Assembly (NCBI GenBank): GCA_963823275.1
Contig: CAWGKW010000001.1
Location: forward strand, 1,178,001 to 1,242,000
Direction of reading: 5' to 3'
From: RHKX01 sp963823275
GTDB taxonomy: Bacteria > Actinomycetota > Thermoleophilia > Solirubrobacterales > 70-9
DNA: 64,000 nucleotides
The notes below the pieces were generated by a model. The model did not search any database. It worked only from the letters and a program-made list of their open reading frames with translations, and was not told the DNA's origin. Shown here piece by piece: positions 54,199 through 62,508 of this stretch. Made by a program: the position numbers and the translations under genes. The number at the start of each line of letters is the position of its first letter. Position 1 is the stretch's first letter.

Positions 54199-54272
54199 GC
54201 GGCTGTAGCTCAGTTGGCTAGAGCGTCTGCTTGCCATGCAGAAGGTCGTGGGTTCGAATCCCATCAGCCGCT
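54199..54272 (+). tRNA. tRNA-Gly (GCC)
   Basis: 74 nt cloverleaf: acceptor GCGGCTG/CAGCCGC, D-arm GCTCAGTTGGCTAGAGC, anticodon stem TCTGC/GCAGA with loop TTGCCAT (anticodon GCC), T-arm with TTCGAAT. Discriminator T suits tRNA-Gly. CCA is not encoded. Confidence 0.95.
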
Positions 54273-54337
54273 TTCAAACCGCACGATGCCGTGCTACGTT
54301 CTCCAGGTCTTCAGTTTCCTGATCGGGGAGGTTTCAG

Positions 54338-55225
54338 TTGAAGCGTCTCGCAGTCACGTTTCTCTGCATGGCGGGGGTGACGATCGTCGGCCTGCTCGGT
54401 GCGGCTTCGGCGGGCGCCGCAAAGCCACCGGTCAAGGTCAGCACCGGCAGCTACCACACCTGCGCGATCGACCAGCAGCAGCGGGTCGAATGCTGGGGCT
54501 ACGACGGTTACGGCGAAACCGCTCCGCCGGGAGGCAAATTCAAGTCGATCGGGGCCGGCTACGACTCCACCTGCGGCCTGAAGACGAACCAGAGGATTAC
54601 CTGCTGGGGCAACAACAGCCACGGCGAGGCGTCACCCCCCGGGGGCGAGTTCAAATTTCTGGCTGAGGGAATCGAGAACGCCTGTGCGGTGAGGGTCACC
54701 GGCGAGGTCGAGTGTTGGGGTGCCGATGACGAGGGATCGGCGAGTCCGCCGAACGGGAAGTTCCTCTCGGTCTCGGTCGGCGAGTTCACGGGCTGCGGCG
54801 TCAAGGAGAATCGCAAGCTCGAGTGCTGGGGCAGGAATGACTACGGCCAAGCGTCTCCTCCTCCGGGGAAGTTCAAGTCAGTGAGTGCGGGCTACGCCCA
54901 CTCATGCGGCGTGACCGTCGACGGTCGGGGCCTTTGTTGGGGTGACAACAGCGAGGGCGCGACCGACCTTTCGGGCGGCTTCTTCAAGTCCCTCGGGGCT
55001 GGCTACTACACGTCGTGCGGCATCAGGAACAGTTCGCGGATCGAATGCTTCGGCTACGACTACTACAACATCTTCAGTGACGAGCCCAACGGGAAGTTCC
55101 GTCAGGTCGATTACGGCTCCTACTCCCAGCATGCCTGCGCCGTCGAGACGAACGGCAAGTCGATTCAGTGCTGGGGAACCAACAACACCTACGGCCAGCA
55201 GGACGTTCCGCCAGGCCTCGACTAG
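54338..55225 (+). CDS. Secreted seven-bladed propeller with two cysteines per repeat (RCC1-like)
   Basis: A 295-residue protein. Signal peptide to about residue 27 (LGAASAGAA). Then seven repeats of about 37 residues, each G-x-x-x-x-C-x2-3...C-W/F-G...PP-G-x-F-x-S, e.g. CAIDQQQRVECWG, CGLKTNQRITCWG, CGVKENRKLECWG. Fourteen Cys in seven pairs suggest one disulfide per blade. Repeats are shorter than RCC1 (~50). TTG start with GGGAGG upstream. Surface or secreted; ligand unknown. Confidence 0.8.
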   Translation: MKRLAVTFLCMAGVTIVGLLGAASAGAAKPPVKVSTGSYHTCAIDQQQRVECWGYDGYGETAPPGGKFKSIGAGYDSTCGLKTNQRITCWGNNSHGEASPPGGEFKFLAEGIENACAVRVTGEVECWGADDEGSASPPNGKFLSVSVGEFTGCGVKENRKLECWGRNDYGQASPPPGKFKSVSAGYAHSCGVTVDGRGLCWGDNSEGATDLSGGFFKSLGAGYYTSCGIRNSSRIECFGYDYYNIFSDEPNGKFRQVDYGSYSQHACAVETNGKSIQCWGTNNTYGQQDVPPGLD

Positions 55226-55245
55226 AGGTCCTGCGAGTCAAGAGG

Positions 55246-56244
55246 ATGAGCCGGAACCGATCGATCCTCGCTGTCGCCGCGGCGGCCGCGGCACTGCTCG
55301 CTTTCGCGAGTGTCGGCGGCGCTGCGCCGGAGAGCCCGGGCTCAGCCGAGCGCGCCTTCGACTCGAAGTGCGGCGGCTTCCCGGCAGCGACCGGCGTCGC
55401 CGCCGACGCGCCCTCGCTTCCGGACCAGCGCGCCTGGAACCAGGACATCTCCGGCGCCCCGACCGACCCCGCGTCCGATCGCATCATCCAGTACATCAAC
55501 TCGCACGGAGATTCAGAGCTTCATCCCGACGTCGGCAGCAGGTCGATCTACGGGATCCCCTACGAGGTCGTCGGCCAGCGAACCAAGCCGGTCAGGGTCA
55601 GGTTCACCGCCTACGGAGCCGAGTCCGACAAGGGCAAGTACAGGATCCCCTTGTCGGCGCGGGTCGAGGGGGGCCCAAGGAGCGACGGCGACCGCCACGT
55701 GATCGCCTACGACAAGTCTCGATGCCTGCTCTACGAGCTCTACCGTGCCTTCCCGGGGGGGCGAAAGTGGAAGGCGGAAGGCGGCGCGATCTGGAACCTC
55801 GCCGACCCCGGCCTGCGCACCATCGGGTTCACCTCGGCCGACGCCGCCGGCCTGCCGATCTTTCCCGGCCTCTTCCGCCTCGACGAGGTGAGGAGCGGCG
55901 CGATCGACCACGCGCTGCGAGTCACGTTCGAATCGACCCGCGACGCCTGGATCCGGCCCGCCTCCCACTGCGCCGGCGATACGAACTCGCCCGACGCCCC
56001 GCCGATGGGGCTGCGTTTGCGGCTCAAGGCCTCCTACGACACCTCCGCCTTCAGCGGCCAGGCGGCGGTTATCGCCGCAGCCCTGAAGCGCTACGGCCTG
56101 ATCAACGCCGACAACGGCTCGAACTGGTTCTTCCAGGGTGCTCCGAATCCGGGCTGGGACGACGACAACCTCAATCAGCTGAAGGAGATTCCGGGCAGAG
56201 CATTCGAGGTCGTGCAGAGCGAGGCGGCGGTGGAGGTTTGCTGA
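55246..56244 (+). CDS. Secreted hypothetical protein
   Basis: A 332-residue protein. Signal peptide (ILAVAAAAAALLAFASVGGAA), then a globular domain with 'DRIIQYINSHGDSELHPDVG', 'GIPYEVVGQRTKPVRVRFT', and C-terminal 'RYGLINADNGSNWFFQG'. The last phrase, with DALxNYGx-type sequence, resembles secreted actinobacterial proteins of unknown function. Start ATG with AGAGG just upstream. Its stop lies 5 bases before the next gene's ATG, suggesting co-transcription. Not otherwise recognised. Confidence 0.65.
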   Translation: MSRNRSILAVAAAAAALLAFASVGGAAPESPGSAERAFDSKCGGFPAATGVAADAPSLPDQRAWNQDISGAPTDPASDRIIQYINSHGDSELHPDVGSRSIYGIPYEVVGQRTKPVRVRFTAYGAESDKGKYRIPLSARVEGGPRSDGDRHVIAYDKSRCLLYELYRAFPGGRKWKAEGGAIWNLADPGLRTIGFTSADAAGLPIFPGLFRLDEVRSGAIDHALRVTFESTRDAWIRPASHCAGDTNSPDAPPMGLRLRLKASYDTSAFSGQAAVIAAALKRYGLINADNGSNWFFQGAPNPGWDDDNLNQLKEIPGRAFEVVQSEAAVEVC

Positions 56245-56249
56245 GCGCG

Positions 56250-57188
56250 ATGACCGCACCCCTGCTCGCATCGAGGCTCGCTCTGGCGCTCGGCGTGCTC
56301 GTGGCGCTGCCCACCGGGGCCCAGGCGGCGACGCTCACCTTCGCCAACCCGCAGGGCCTCGGCCCCAGCCAGGGGGCCGGCACCGCCGGCCCTGCGAACT
56401 CCTATCCCTCGAGCATCCCCGTGTCCGGCGTCCCCGGCACGGTCACGGATGTGAACGTGACGATCCTTGGGATGGTCGCGAACGCCGACACGGACATGGT
56501 TCTGCGTGGGCCGAACGGACAGCAGGTGATGCTGATCTCGGATGCCTGCGTCCAGGGCACCTCGCTGAGGGGCAACTGGATCTTCGACGACTCGGCGCCC
56601 GGCTTCCTCTCGAGGCCGGGCCCTTGCAGCCCCAGCTTTCCAACTCAGATGAGCTTTCGCCCGTCCAACTACGTCCCTCAACCGGGCGCTCCCAATGACA
56701 ACAGCACCGAGCCCGACGACCTGAGCGCCGCCCCGGGCGGCCCGCCGCCACCGTACGTAAACGCGCTGTCGTTCCTGGCCGGGGGCTCGCCGAACGGGTC
56801 CTGGGACCTGTTCGTGCTCGATGACAACTCGGCCGGCTTCGTCGGTTTCGAGATCAACTCGGGCTGGGCACTCACGCTCGAGGTCGAGCCGCCGCCGCCC
56901 ACCCCGAGCAACGAGTTCACGATCGGCGGGCTCGACCGCCGCAAGCTCAGCGTCGACGTCGCCTCGGCCGGCACGGTGACGATCGATGACGCGGGCGCCA
57001 AGAACAGGTTGAAGGAGTCCGAGGTCACGGGCGGCCCCGGCACGGTCGAGGTCAAGGTGAAGCTGACCAAGCTCGCGAAGCGGGTGCTGAAGGACCGAGG
57101 CAAGGTCAAGGCCAGGGCGGAGGTCACCTTTGCGCCGAGCGGCGGGACCCCGGCGACGCAATCAACGAACCTGATGCTGCGCGGCTGA
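56250..57188 (+). CDS. Secreted P-domain-like protein with C-terminal beta-domain
   Basis: A 312-residue protein. Signal peptide (LALALGVLVALPTGAQAA). The middle region matches the proprotein-convertase P domain: GTVTDVNVTILGMVANADTDMVLRGPNG-type start and NGSWDLFVLDDNSAGFVG end. The C-terminal ~90 residues (from 221, NEFTIGGLDRRKLSVDVA) are a diverged form of the basic domain in its neighbours. No protease domain is present. ATG at 56250, with GGAGG 13 bases upstream. Confidence 0.75.
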   Translation: MTAPLLASRLALALGVLVALPTGAQAATLTFANPQGLGPSQGAGTAGPANSYPSSIPVSGVPGTVTDVNVTILGMVANADTDMVLRGPNGQQVMLISDACVQGTSLRGNWIFDDSAPGFLSRPGPCSPSFPTQMSFRPSNYVPQPGAPNDNSTEPDDLSAAPGGPPPPYVNALSFLAGGSPNGSWDLFVLDDNSAGFVGFEINSGWALTLEVEPPPPTPSNEFTIGGLDRRKLSVDVASAGTVTIDDAGAKNRLKESEVTGGPGTVEVKVKLTKLAKRVLKDRGKVKARAEVTFAPSGGTPATQSTNLMLRG

Positions 57189-57222
57189 CGTGGGGGGAGA
57201 AGCTCATGCGCGACGGTGGCAG

Positions 57223-58851
57223 ATGAGCGTCGGCGCCCAGCGAGCGGCGAGGCGAGCGCGGTCCCTGGCGCTGGCGACCGCGATCGCCCTGGCGATCGGC
57301 TGGACGGCGACCGCGAGCGCGGCGACGATCGTCGTCGACGTCACCAACGACGCCCCCGACGGCGGCTTCGACGACACCGGCTGCACCCTGCGTGAGGCCG
57401 TCCAGAGCGCGAACACGAACCTCCCGGGCGCCAACTGCAACGCCGACACCGCGGGCGCCGACACGATCGTGCTCGAGGCGGGGCGGACCTACACGCTCAG
57501 CAATCACGCGGCACCCGAGGACGCGAACGTCTCCGGGGACCTCGACATCACCGGCGGCGGCGGCACCACGATCCGCAGCGCCGGTCCCGGGCCGGCGACG
57601 ATCGACGCCGACAGCACCCTCCTCCCCGGCAACGACGCCGTCCGCGGACGGGCGGTCGAGATCCACGACGGAGCGGGCGCCGTCACGCTGCAGCGAGTCC
57701 GGATCATCAACGGCGCGGTGACCGACGGCAACGGCGGCGGCGGGATCCGCACCGAGGCGCCGCTGACGTTGATCGACTCCGAGGTGAGCGGCAACAACGT
57801 CGGCCGGTTCGCGGGTTTTCCCGGCTTCGGCGGCGGCGGGATCCTCGTCTTCGATCCCGGTGCGCTGACGATGATCGGGAGCACCGTCGCGGGCAACTCG
57901 GTCCAGTCGCGCCCCGACGCGGGTAACGACGCGTGGGGCGGGGGGATCAGCTTCTGGGCGGGCAACGGGTCGATGAACGCGACCAACAGCACGATCTCCG
58001 GCAACGTCGTCGACTCGTTCGTCGCCGAAAACGAGGCCTTCGGCGGCGGGATCTACTTCGCCAACGGAGCCTCGATGTCGCTGACCAACGTCACGATCAA
58101 CCGTAACTCGGCGACCGGGCCGTCGACGAACGTGCACTCCGGCGGTATCTTGCTCGGTAACGTCTTTAACGACCCCGGCGACCCCGGCGCGACCATTCGC
58201 GGGTCGATCCTCGCCGGCAACCAGGCGAAGAGTCAGCTGGACTGCGGCCAGAAGAACCCGACTGACGATCTCGTCTCGCTCGGCGACAACCTGCTCGGCT
58301 CGGCAGCGACCGCCGACTGCGGCACGGTCGCGGCGAGCAACGACCTCGTCGGCGTCAGCAGCCCGAATCTCGCCCCGCTCTCGGCCTTCGGCGGCCCGAC
58401 CCTCACCCAGCTGCCGAACCCCGGCAGCCCGGCGATCGACCACGGCGGCGCCTGCCCGGCGACCGATCAGCGCGGGCTCTTCCGCGCGCCGGCGGCGCCG
58501 TGCGATGCGGGCGCGGTCGAGGTCGGCGCGACGACCGACCCGACCCCCCTACCGCCCTCGAACGACATCTCGTTCGGCAAGGTGACCAAGAACAAGAAGA
58601 AGGGCACGGCGACGCTCGCCGTCAGCGTCGCGGGCGCCGGCGAGCTCGCCCTGGCAGGGAACGGCCTGAAATCGTCGAGCGCGACCGCCGCCGCGGCCGG
58701 CGAGCTGACGCTCGACGTCAAGGCGACCGGCAAGGCGAAGCAGAAGCTGCGCCGCAAGGGCGAGAAGACCTTCAAGCCCGCGGTCACGTTCACCCCCGCC
58801 GGTGGCACCGCGAACACCGAGTCGACCAGCGTCAAGCTCGTCCGCAGATAG
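57223..58851 (+). CDS. Secreted right-handed beta-helix protein (CSLREA type) with basic C-terminal domain
   Basis: A 542-residue protein. Signal peptide (LALATAIALAIGWTATASA). GCTLREAVQSAN is the CSLREA-type motif that opens many secreted beta-helix proteins. A right-handed helix of Gly/Asn/Thr repeats follows (residues ~100-400; e.g. GGGIYFANGASMSLTNVTI). Residues ~447-542 repeat the Lys-rich domain (ISFGKVTKNKKKGTATL). ATG at 57223; a GTG 11 codons upstream is the alternative. Surface protein of unknown ligand. Confidence 0.8.
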   Translation: MSVGAQRAARRARSLALATAIALAIGWTATASAATIVVDVTNDAPDGGFDDTGCTLREAVQSANTNLPGANCNADTAGADTIVLEAGRTYTLSNHAAPEDANVSGDLDITGGGGTTIRSAGPGPATIDADSTLLPGNDAVRGRAVEIHDGAGAVTLQRVRIINGAVTDGNGGGGIRTEAPLTLIDSEVSGNNVGRFAGFPGFGGGGILVFDPGALTMIGSTVAGNSVQSRPDAGNDAWGGGISFWAGNGSMNATNSTISGNVVDSFVAENEAFGGGIYFANGASMSLTNVTINRNSATGPSTNVHSGGILLGNVFNDPGDPGATIRGSILAGNQAKSQLDCGQKNPTDDLVSLGDNLLGSAATADCGTVAASNDLVGVSSPNLAPLSAFGGPTLTQLPNPGSPAIDHGGACPATDQRGLFRAPAAPCDAGAVEVGATTDPTPLPPSNDISFGKVTKNKKKGTATLAVSVAGAGELALAGNGLKSSSATAAAAGELTLDVKATGKAKQKLRRKGEKTFKPAVTFTPAGGTANTESTSVKLVRR

Positions 58852-59019
58852 CCGCGGGTCCGAGTTGATCCGCTCATTTCTGGATCTCTGTCAGATCGCG
58901 ACAGGCGCGGGCGGCCGCCGCTATGTGAGTCGGTTCGCCTCTCCTTGCGCGGATTGTCACTTGGCGCTAGTGTCGTTGAGCGGCTGACCGCCGCCGACAC
59001 TCGACGAGGGGTGGATTGC

Positions 59020-59859
59020 ATGATGGGAGCGCGGAGAGCGTTACTTCTGACGGCGATCGTCGTTCTGGGCGCCTTGGTCGTCGCGGGGGAGGCATACGGC
59101 GCGGGAAACGGCCCCGGGCAGGACGCCCACTTCTTCCTGATGACGGCCGAGGCCAGCGGCGAGTACACCGCCGACTATGGCGACGAACGCCTCGAACCCG
59201 GCCTGACCACATCGTTCGGCGTCGACGGCTACGAGACCGGATCGTGGTCGTGGCAAATCCGCGCTGTCGGCCGCGCCATCGGGAACGGGCCATTGAAGAG
59301 CGCCGCGGCCGAGTTCAAGGGTTCATCAAGCCATGACGTGGACATCATCAGCTACCTGGTCCTGATGTCGGTTTTGAGCGAGGACCATCTCTGCGTCGAT
59401 AGCGCGGTGCGCAGGGAGCTGATCAGTTACTCCCTGCCGTTCGGGGCCAGCGGGCCGTTCCCCGGGACTTCGCCGCAGTGGATATCGAGCCCGGATACCT
59501 CGATCCAGTTCCGACAGGGGGGCTTCGAGGTCGGTTACCCGTCGAACTACAACCTCGTCCAGCACTGCTACCACGGATTGCCTCCGGCTCTGCAGCTCTA
59601 CTCCCTGATTCTTCCCTCCGAGACCCCCGTGCCCAACGGCACATTCAACCCACGCTCGGATCGGCACTTCAAGGGGTCCTGGCAGGACTCCGTAAGCGTT
59701 ACCGAGGCAGTCGGAGGGCCATCGGAGCACCTGGACACGGGCTCCACCGAACTCGAGATCACCGTCAAGTCGGTCTCGGAGCGGAAGGCGAAGAAGAAGC
59801 GGGACAAATACCGCGATCCGGATCCGCAGGACGGGATCTACACCACCGATTCGTTCTGA
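59020..59859 (+). CDS. Secreted hypothetical protein
   Basis: A 279-residue protein. Signal peptide (LLLTAIVVLGALVVAGEAYG). No known motif; 'DVDIISYLVLMSVLSEDHLCVDS', 'GYPSNYNLVQHCYHGLPPALQLY' and a charged tail (SERKAKKKRDKYRDPDPQDG). Only two Cys. GAGGGG precedes the ATG. A 168-base gap separates it from the beta-helix gene and shows no clear promoter. Ends before a strong hairpin. Confidence 0.6.
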   Translation: MMGARRALLLTAIVVLGALVVAGEAYGAGNGPGQDAHFFLMTAEASGEYTADYGDERLEPGLTTSFGVDGYETGSWSWQIRAVGRAIGNGPLKSAAAEFKGSSSHDVDIISYLVLMSVLSEDHLCVDSAVRRELISYSLPFGASGPFPGTSPQWISSPDTSIQFRQGGFEVGYPSNYNLVQHCYHGLPPALQLYSLILPSETPVPNGTFNPRSDRHFKGSWQDSVSVTEAVGGPSEHLDTGSTELEITVKSVSERKAKKKRDKYRDPDPQDGIYTTDSF

Positions 59860-59880
59860 TCGGACACCCGGAGCCGGACC

Positions 59881-59902
59881 GGCAGAAGCACAAGCTTCTG
59901 CC
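59881..59902. terminator. Strong hairpin between convergent genes
   Basis: GGCAGAAGC-ACAA-GCTTCTGCC, a perfect 9-bp stem. It ends where the convergent hydrolase stop codon lies, so it can cap transcripts from both sides. No T-tract on either strand. Confidence 0.55.
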
Positions 59903-60729
59903 TAAAGCCCGTGGAGGCCGTGAAGGAAGTCCGCTACGGCGGAGGCGCATTGCTCGGGCGCGTCGGAGTAGAGGAAGTGCCCGGCGCCGTCGATGATCTG
60001 CAGCTCCGAGCCTGGGATCTCTTTGAGGAAGCGATGGGCGCCGGCGACGGGAGCGAAGTCGTCGCTCTCGCCCCAGAGGATCAGGGCCGGCACCCCGAGA
60101 CGGCCGAGCGCCCCCTCGTAGGGCTCGAGCTTCTCGAAGTCGCCTGAGCGGTACATCTCGAGGATCGCGGCTCGGCCCTCCTCGGTCGCCAGTGACGCCC
60201 AGTACTCGTCGAGCGTCTCCTCGTCAAAACCCGTCCCCGTGGATGCCATCATCGCTCCGAAGGACTCACGATCGAGAGCGGCCAGCATCTGTCGGCCCGT
60301 CCCCGGCGATCGCAGCCCCTCCGCCATGCCGTGCCACTTGCCATCGGCGAAGAAGCCCGAGGATGAGATCACGAGCGCTGCGATCCGCTCGGGGTGGTCG
60401 CATGCCCAGCGCAGGCCGATCAACCCACCCCAGTCGTGGGCGATGAGGACGACGGGCGGCAGGTCGAGCTCGGTCGCGAATCGCTCGATCGCTTCGACCT
60501 GGCGCTCCCAGGTGGCGGGCGGGTCGGGGCTTGAGCCGCCCGACCCGGGCCGATCGGGTGCCAGCGCCCGATGGCCGGCCTCGGCCGCGGCGACGAGCAC
60601 ACGGCGCCACATGAACGAGGTCTCGGGGAATCCGTGGATGCAGAGCACGGGAGGGCCGACCGGATCACCGTCCGGCAGTGCCTCCCGATATGCAAGTCCG
60701 CCCGCCGCCTTGAGCTCGACTGCGCTCAA
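59902..60729 (-). CDS. Haloalkane dehalogenase / epoxide hydrolase-like alpha/beta-hydrolase
   Basis: A 275-residue protein. IHGFPETSFMW gives the oxyanion hole. The nucleophile is Asp99 in IAHDWGGLIG, the signature of haloalkane dehalogenases and epoxide hydrolases. Acid in WGESDDF, His in GAGHFLY near 252. HGFPETS and HDWGG are shared by both groups, so the substrate stays open. TTG start overlapping the stop of the upstream gene by 4 bases (TTGA), so the two are translationally coupled. Confidence 0.8.
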   Translation of the reverse strand: MSAVELKAAGGLAYREALPDGDPVGPPVLCIHGFPETSFMWRRVLVAAAEAGHRALAPDRPGSGGSSPDPPATWERQVEAIERFATELDLPPVVLIAHDWGGLIGLRWACDHPERIAALVISSSGFFADGKWHGMAEGLRSPGTGRQMLAALDRESFGAMMASTGTGFDEETLDEYWASLATEEGRAAILEMYRSGDFEKLEPYEGALGRLGVPALILWGESDDFAPVAGAHRFLKEIPGSELQIIDGAGHFLYSDAPEQCASAVADFLHGLHGL

Positions 60730-61694
60730 GGGCCCGGGGTCTGGGCGGCTTCCGCGTTCAGATCCCGCACCGCGCCGAGCAGATCGCCGGCGGTGACCTG
60801 ATCGGCGGCGATGATCGAGGGCAATCGCCCCCGGACCTCAGCGCATTTCCGGGCGCGTCCGGCGATCACGCCGCGCGCGTTGACCAGCGCCGAGGCCCCG
60901 AGGTCGGGAACGGCGGGGGCGGTGGGTGGGGACCAGTGGTTCATCAGAAACATCGAGCCCGTCACATCGCCCCGGTTGGGCCCGCAGCTCGCCTGCCAGT
61001 TGGAGGGCTCGGTGAGCTGTTTGGAGTTCGGGAAGGTGTAGGGAGTCTCCTGGAGGATCCCCTGGTAGGTGCGGTGGTACCAGGGGACTTCGCCGGCGTC
61101 GTTGTCGGCCAGCATCACGACCTGCTGCTGCGAGCGGATCATCCGCCGCAGCGTCGGCCACTCGGCGGTCGGTCCCTTGTAGACGAAGTCATAGAGGCCG
61201 CTCCGCTTGACCGCCTTGGCGAAGTCGAACGGCCTGATGTAGTCCTCGTTCTCAACCAGCACGACGTTGTTGGGATGGTTGCGGATGAACTTCGTGATCT
61301 GCCGCAGGGCCGGGGCGAGCTCCGATGCTCCGAGCTGGCAGTAGACATGACAGAAGTAGGTCCTGGCTCCGGGGTCGTCGGCGGATGCGTTGGCGACGAC
61401 GCCGTCATCGTGGAGCTGTCCGTAGTAGGTGTCGACGAGGAACCCGCGAATCCCGAGCTCGAGCTGATCGGGAATCGCGATCGACTGGTTCGGCAGCACC
61501 CAACCCAGCGACGCCGTCGACATCGCGTTGTGGGCGGCGGGCAGGACGACCTCGTTGAAGGGCTGATTGCAGAGGACCTTCTGCCCGTTGCAGCGATTGA
61601 TCCTCGCGTTCGCCGTTGCCGTGAACCCGGCTCCGAGGAGGGCCGTGAGGACGATTGCGAGCAGGGCGATGCGTGACCGACGGGGGAAATCCAT
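60726..61694 (-). CDS. Secreted phosphatidylinositol-phospholipase-C-like protein
   Basis: A 322-residue protein. Signal peptide (IALLAIVLTALLGAGFTATA). PI-PLC X-like elements: LPAAHNAMSTAS with a catalytic-type His, LGIRGFLVDTYYG, 'VVLVENEDYIRPFDFAKAVK'. Paired Cys (CNGQKVLC, CHVYC) suggest disulfides. Whether it cleaves lipids is inference. ATG at 61694; a TTG three codons upstream is possible. Coupled to the cytoplasmic dehalogenase-like gene. Confidence 0.75.
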   Translation of the reverse strand: MDFPRRSRIALLAIVLTALLGAGFTATANARINRCNGQKVLCNQPFNEVVLPAAHNAMSTASLGWVLPNQSIAIPDQLELGIRGFLVDTYYGQLHDDGVVANASADDPGARTYFCHVYCQLGASELAPALRQITKFIRNHPNNVVLVENEDYIRPFDFAKAVKRSGLYDFVYKGPTAEWPTLRRMIRSQQQVVMLADNDAGEVPWYHRTYQGILQETPYTFPNSKQLTEPSNWQASCGPNRGDVTGSMFLMNHWSPPTAPAVPDLGASALVNARGVIAGRARKCAEVRGRLPSIIAADQVTAGDLLGAVRDLNAEAAQTPGP

Positions 61695-61753
61695 CAGCGT
61701 CAATCTACTCGGGCGGTCGAGAGAGGCACAAGGGGATACCCTTGCCGTCGCTC

Positions 61754-61824
61754 GGCGCCTTGGCGGAGTGGCTACGCAGCGGCCTGCAAAGCCGTTTACA
61801 CCGGTTCGACTCCGGTAGGCGCCT
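61754..61824 (+). tRNA. tRNA-Cys (GCA)
   Basis: 71 nt: acceptor GGCGCCT/AGGCGCC, anticodon stem CGGC/GCCG with loop CTGCAAA (anticodon GCA), T-arm with TTCGACT, discriminator T as in other tRNA-Cys. CCA is not encoded. Confidence 0.95.
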
Positions 61825-61960
61825 CTTTGTACGAGCTGTTTCTACGGCAATGGGGCAACCGGGGACGACAGGGATCGAGCCTCGTACCTCACAGTCCCTG
61901 CCGGCATGAGTGACGGCGAATGGCCTGGACGCATGTCGGTCGGTGTGACAGGATGGCGGC

Positions 61961-62461
61961 ATGAACCGCCGCCTCACCGCTGCCCTGGCCGCCCTCGTCC
62001 TGGGCTTCGCTCTGTTCGCATCCCACGCCAACGCCAAGGTGACGATCCTCGACAGCGACAGTGGGCAAGAGGTCGACACGGTCACCAAGGGCAAGTGCGC
62101 CGTAATCGGCAAGAAGGGCAGTAAGGACTTCAGATTGTTCGCGAGGTCGGAAAATGGGAAGTTCAGTTTGGCCGCCTACATCGACCACCCGAAGTTCGTC
62201 GGATTCGACGATTCCTACACGGCGTACTACGGCGCCAGCAACCCTCAGATCATCCTCGCCCGGAACTCCGATGACGAGCGATTCAGCAACTTCGATATCC
62301 CCGGAACACCCCCCGGGACGGTCGGTGCCGGGGCGATCGCATTCCGCAAGGACGGGCGCCGGGTGGGCATCGGCCTCTACGCGGCCTCCAACGAGACCTT
62401 CACCGAGGGCTACTCGTTCGCCGGGTCGATCAGCTGCAAGTACCCGAAGAAGCGGAAGTAA
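61961..62461 (+). CDS. Secreted hypothetical protein
   Basis: A 166-residue protein. Signal peptide (LTAALAALVLGFALFASHANA). The mature part begins KVTILDSDSGQEVD and has a beta-rich look, with two Cys (GKCAVIGKK and SISCKYPKKRK) likely bridged. Its Lys-rich end recalls its neighbours but the shared C-terminal domain is absent. Not recognised. Confidence 0.6.
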   Translation: MNRRLTAALAALVLGFALFASHANAKVTILDSDSGQEVDTVTKGKCAVIGKKGSKDFRLFARSENGKFSLAAYIDHPKFVGFDDSYTAYYGASNPQIILARNSDDERFSNFDIPGTPPGTVGAGAIAFRKDGRRVGIGLYAASNETFTEGYSFAGSISCKYPKKRK

Positions 62462-62508
62462 GGGGCGGCCCGGACGGGGCTGGCGTCGGGCCTGGGCAGG
62501 TTGGCCCC

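Noticed and set aside
54942..56249. A ~430-codon N-terminal extension of the P-domain protein
   Set aside because: It is an out-of-frame reading of the propeller gene and the next gene; a signal peptide follows the ATG at 56250.
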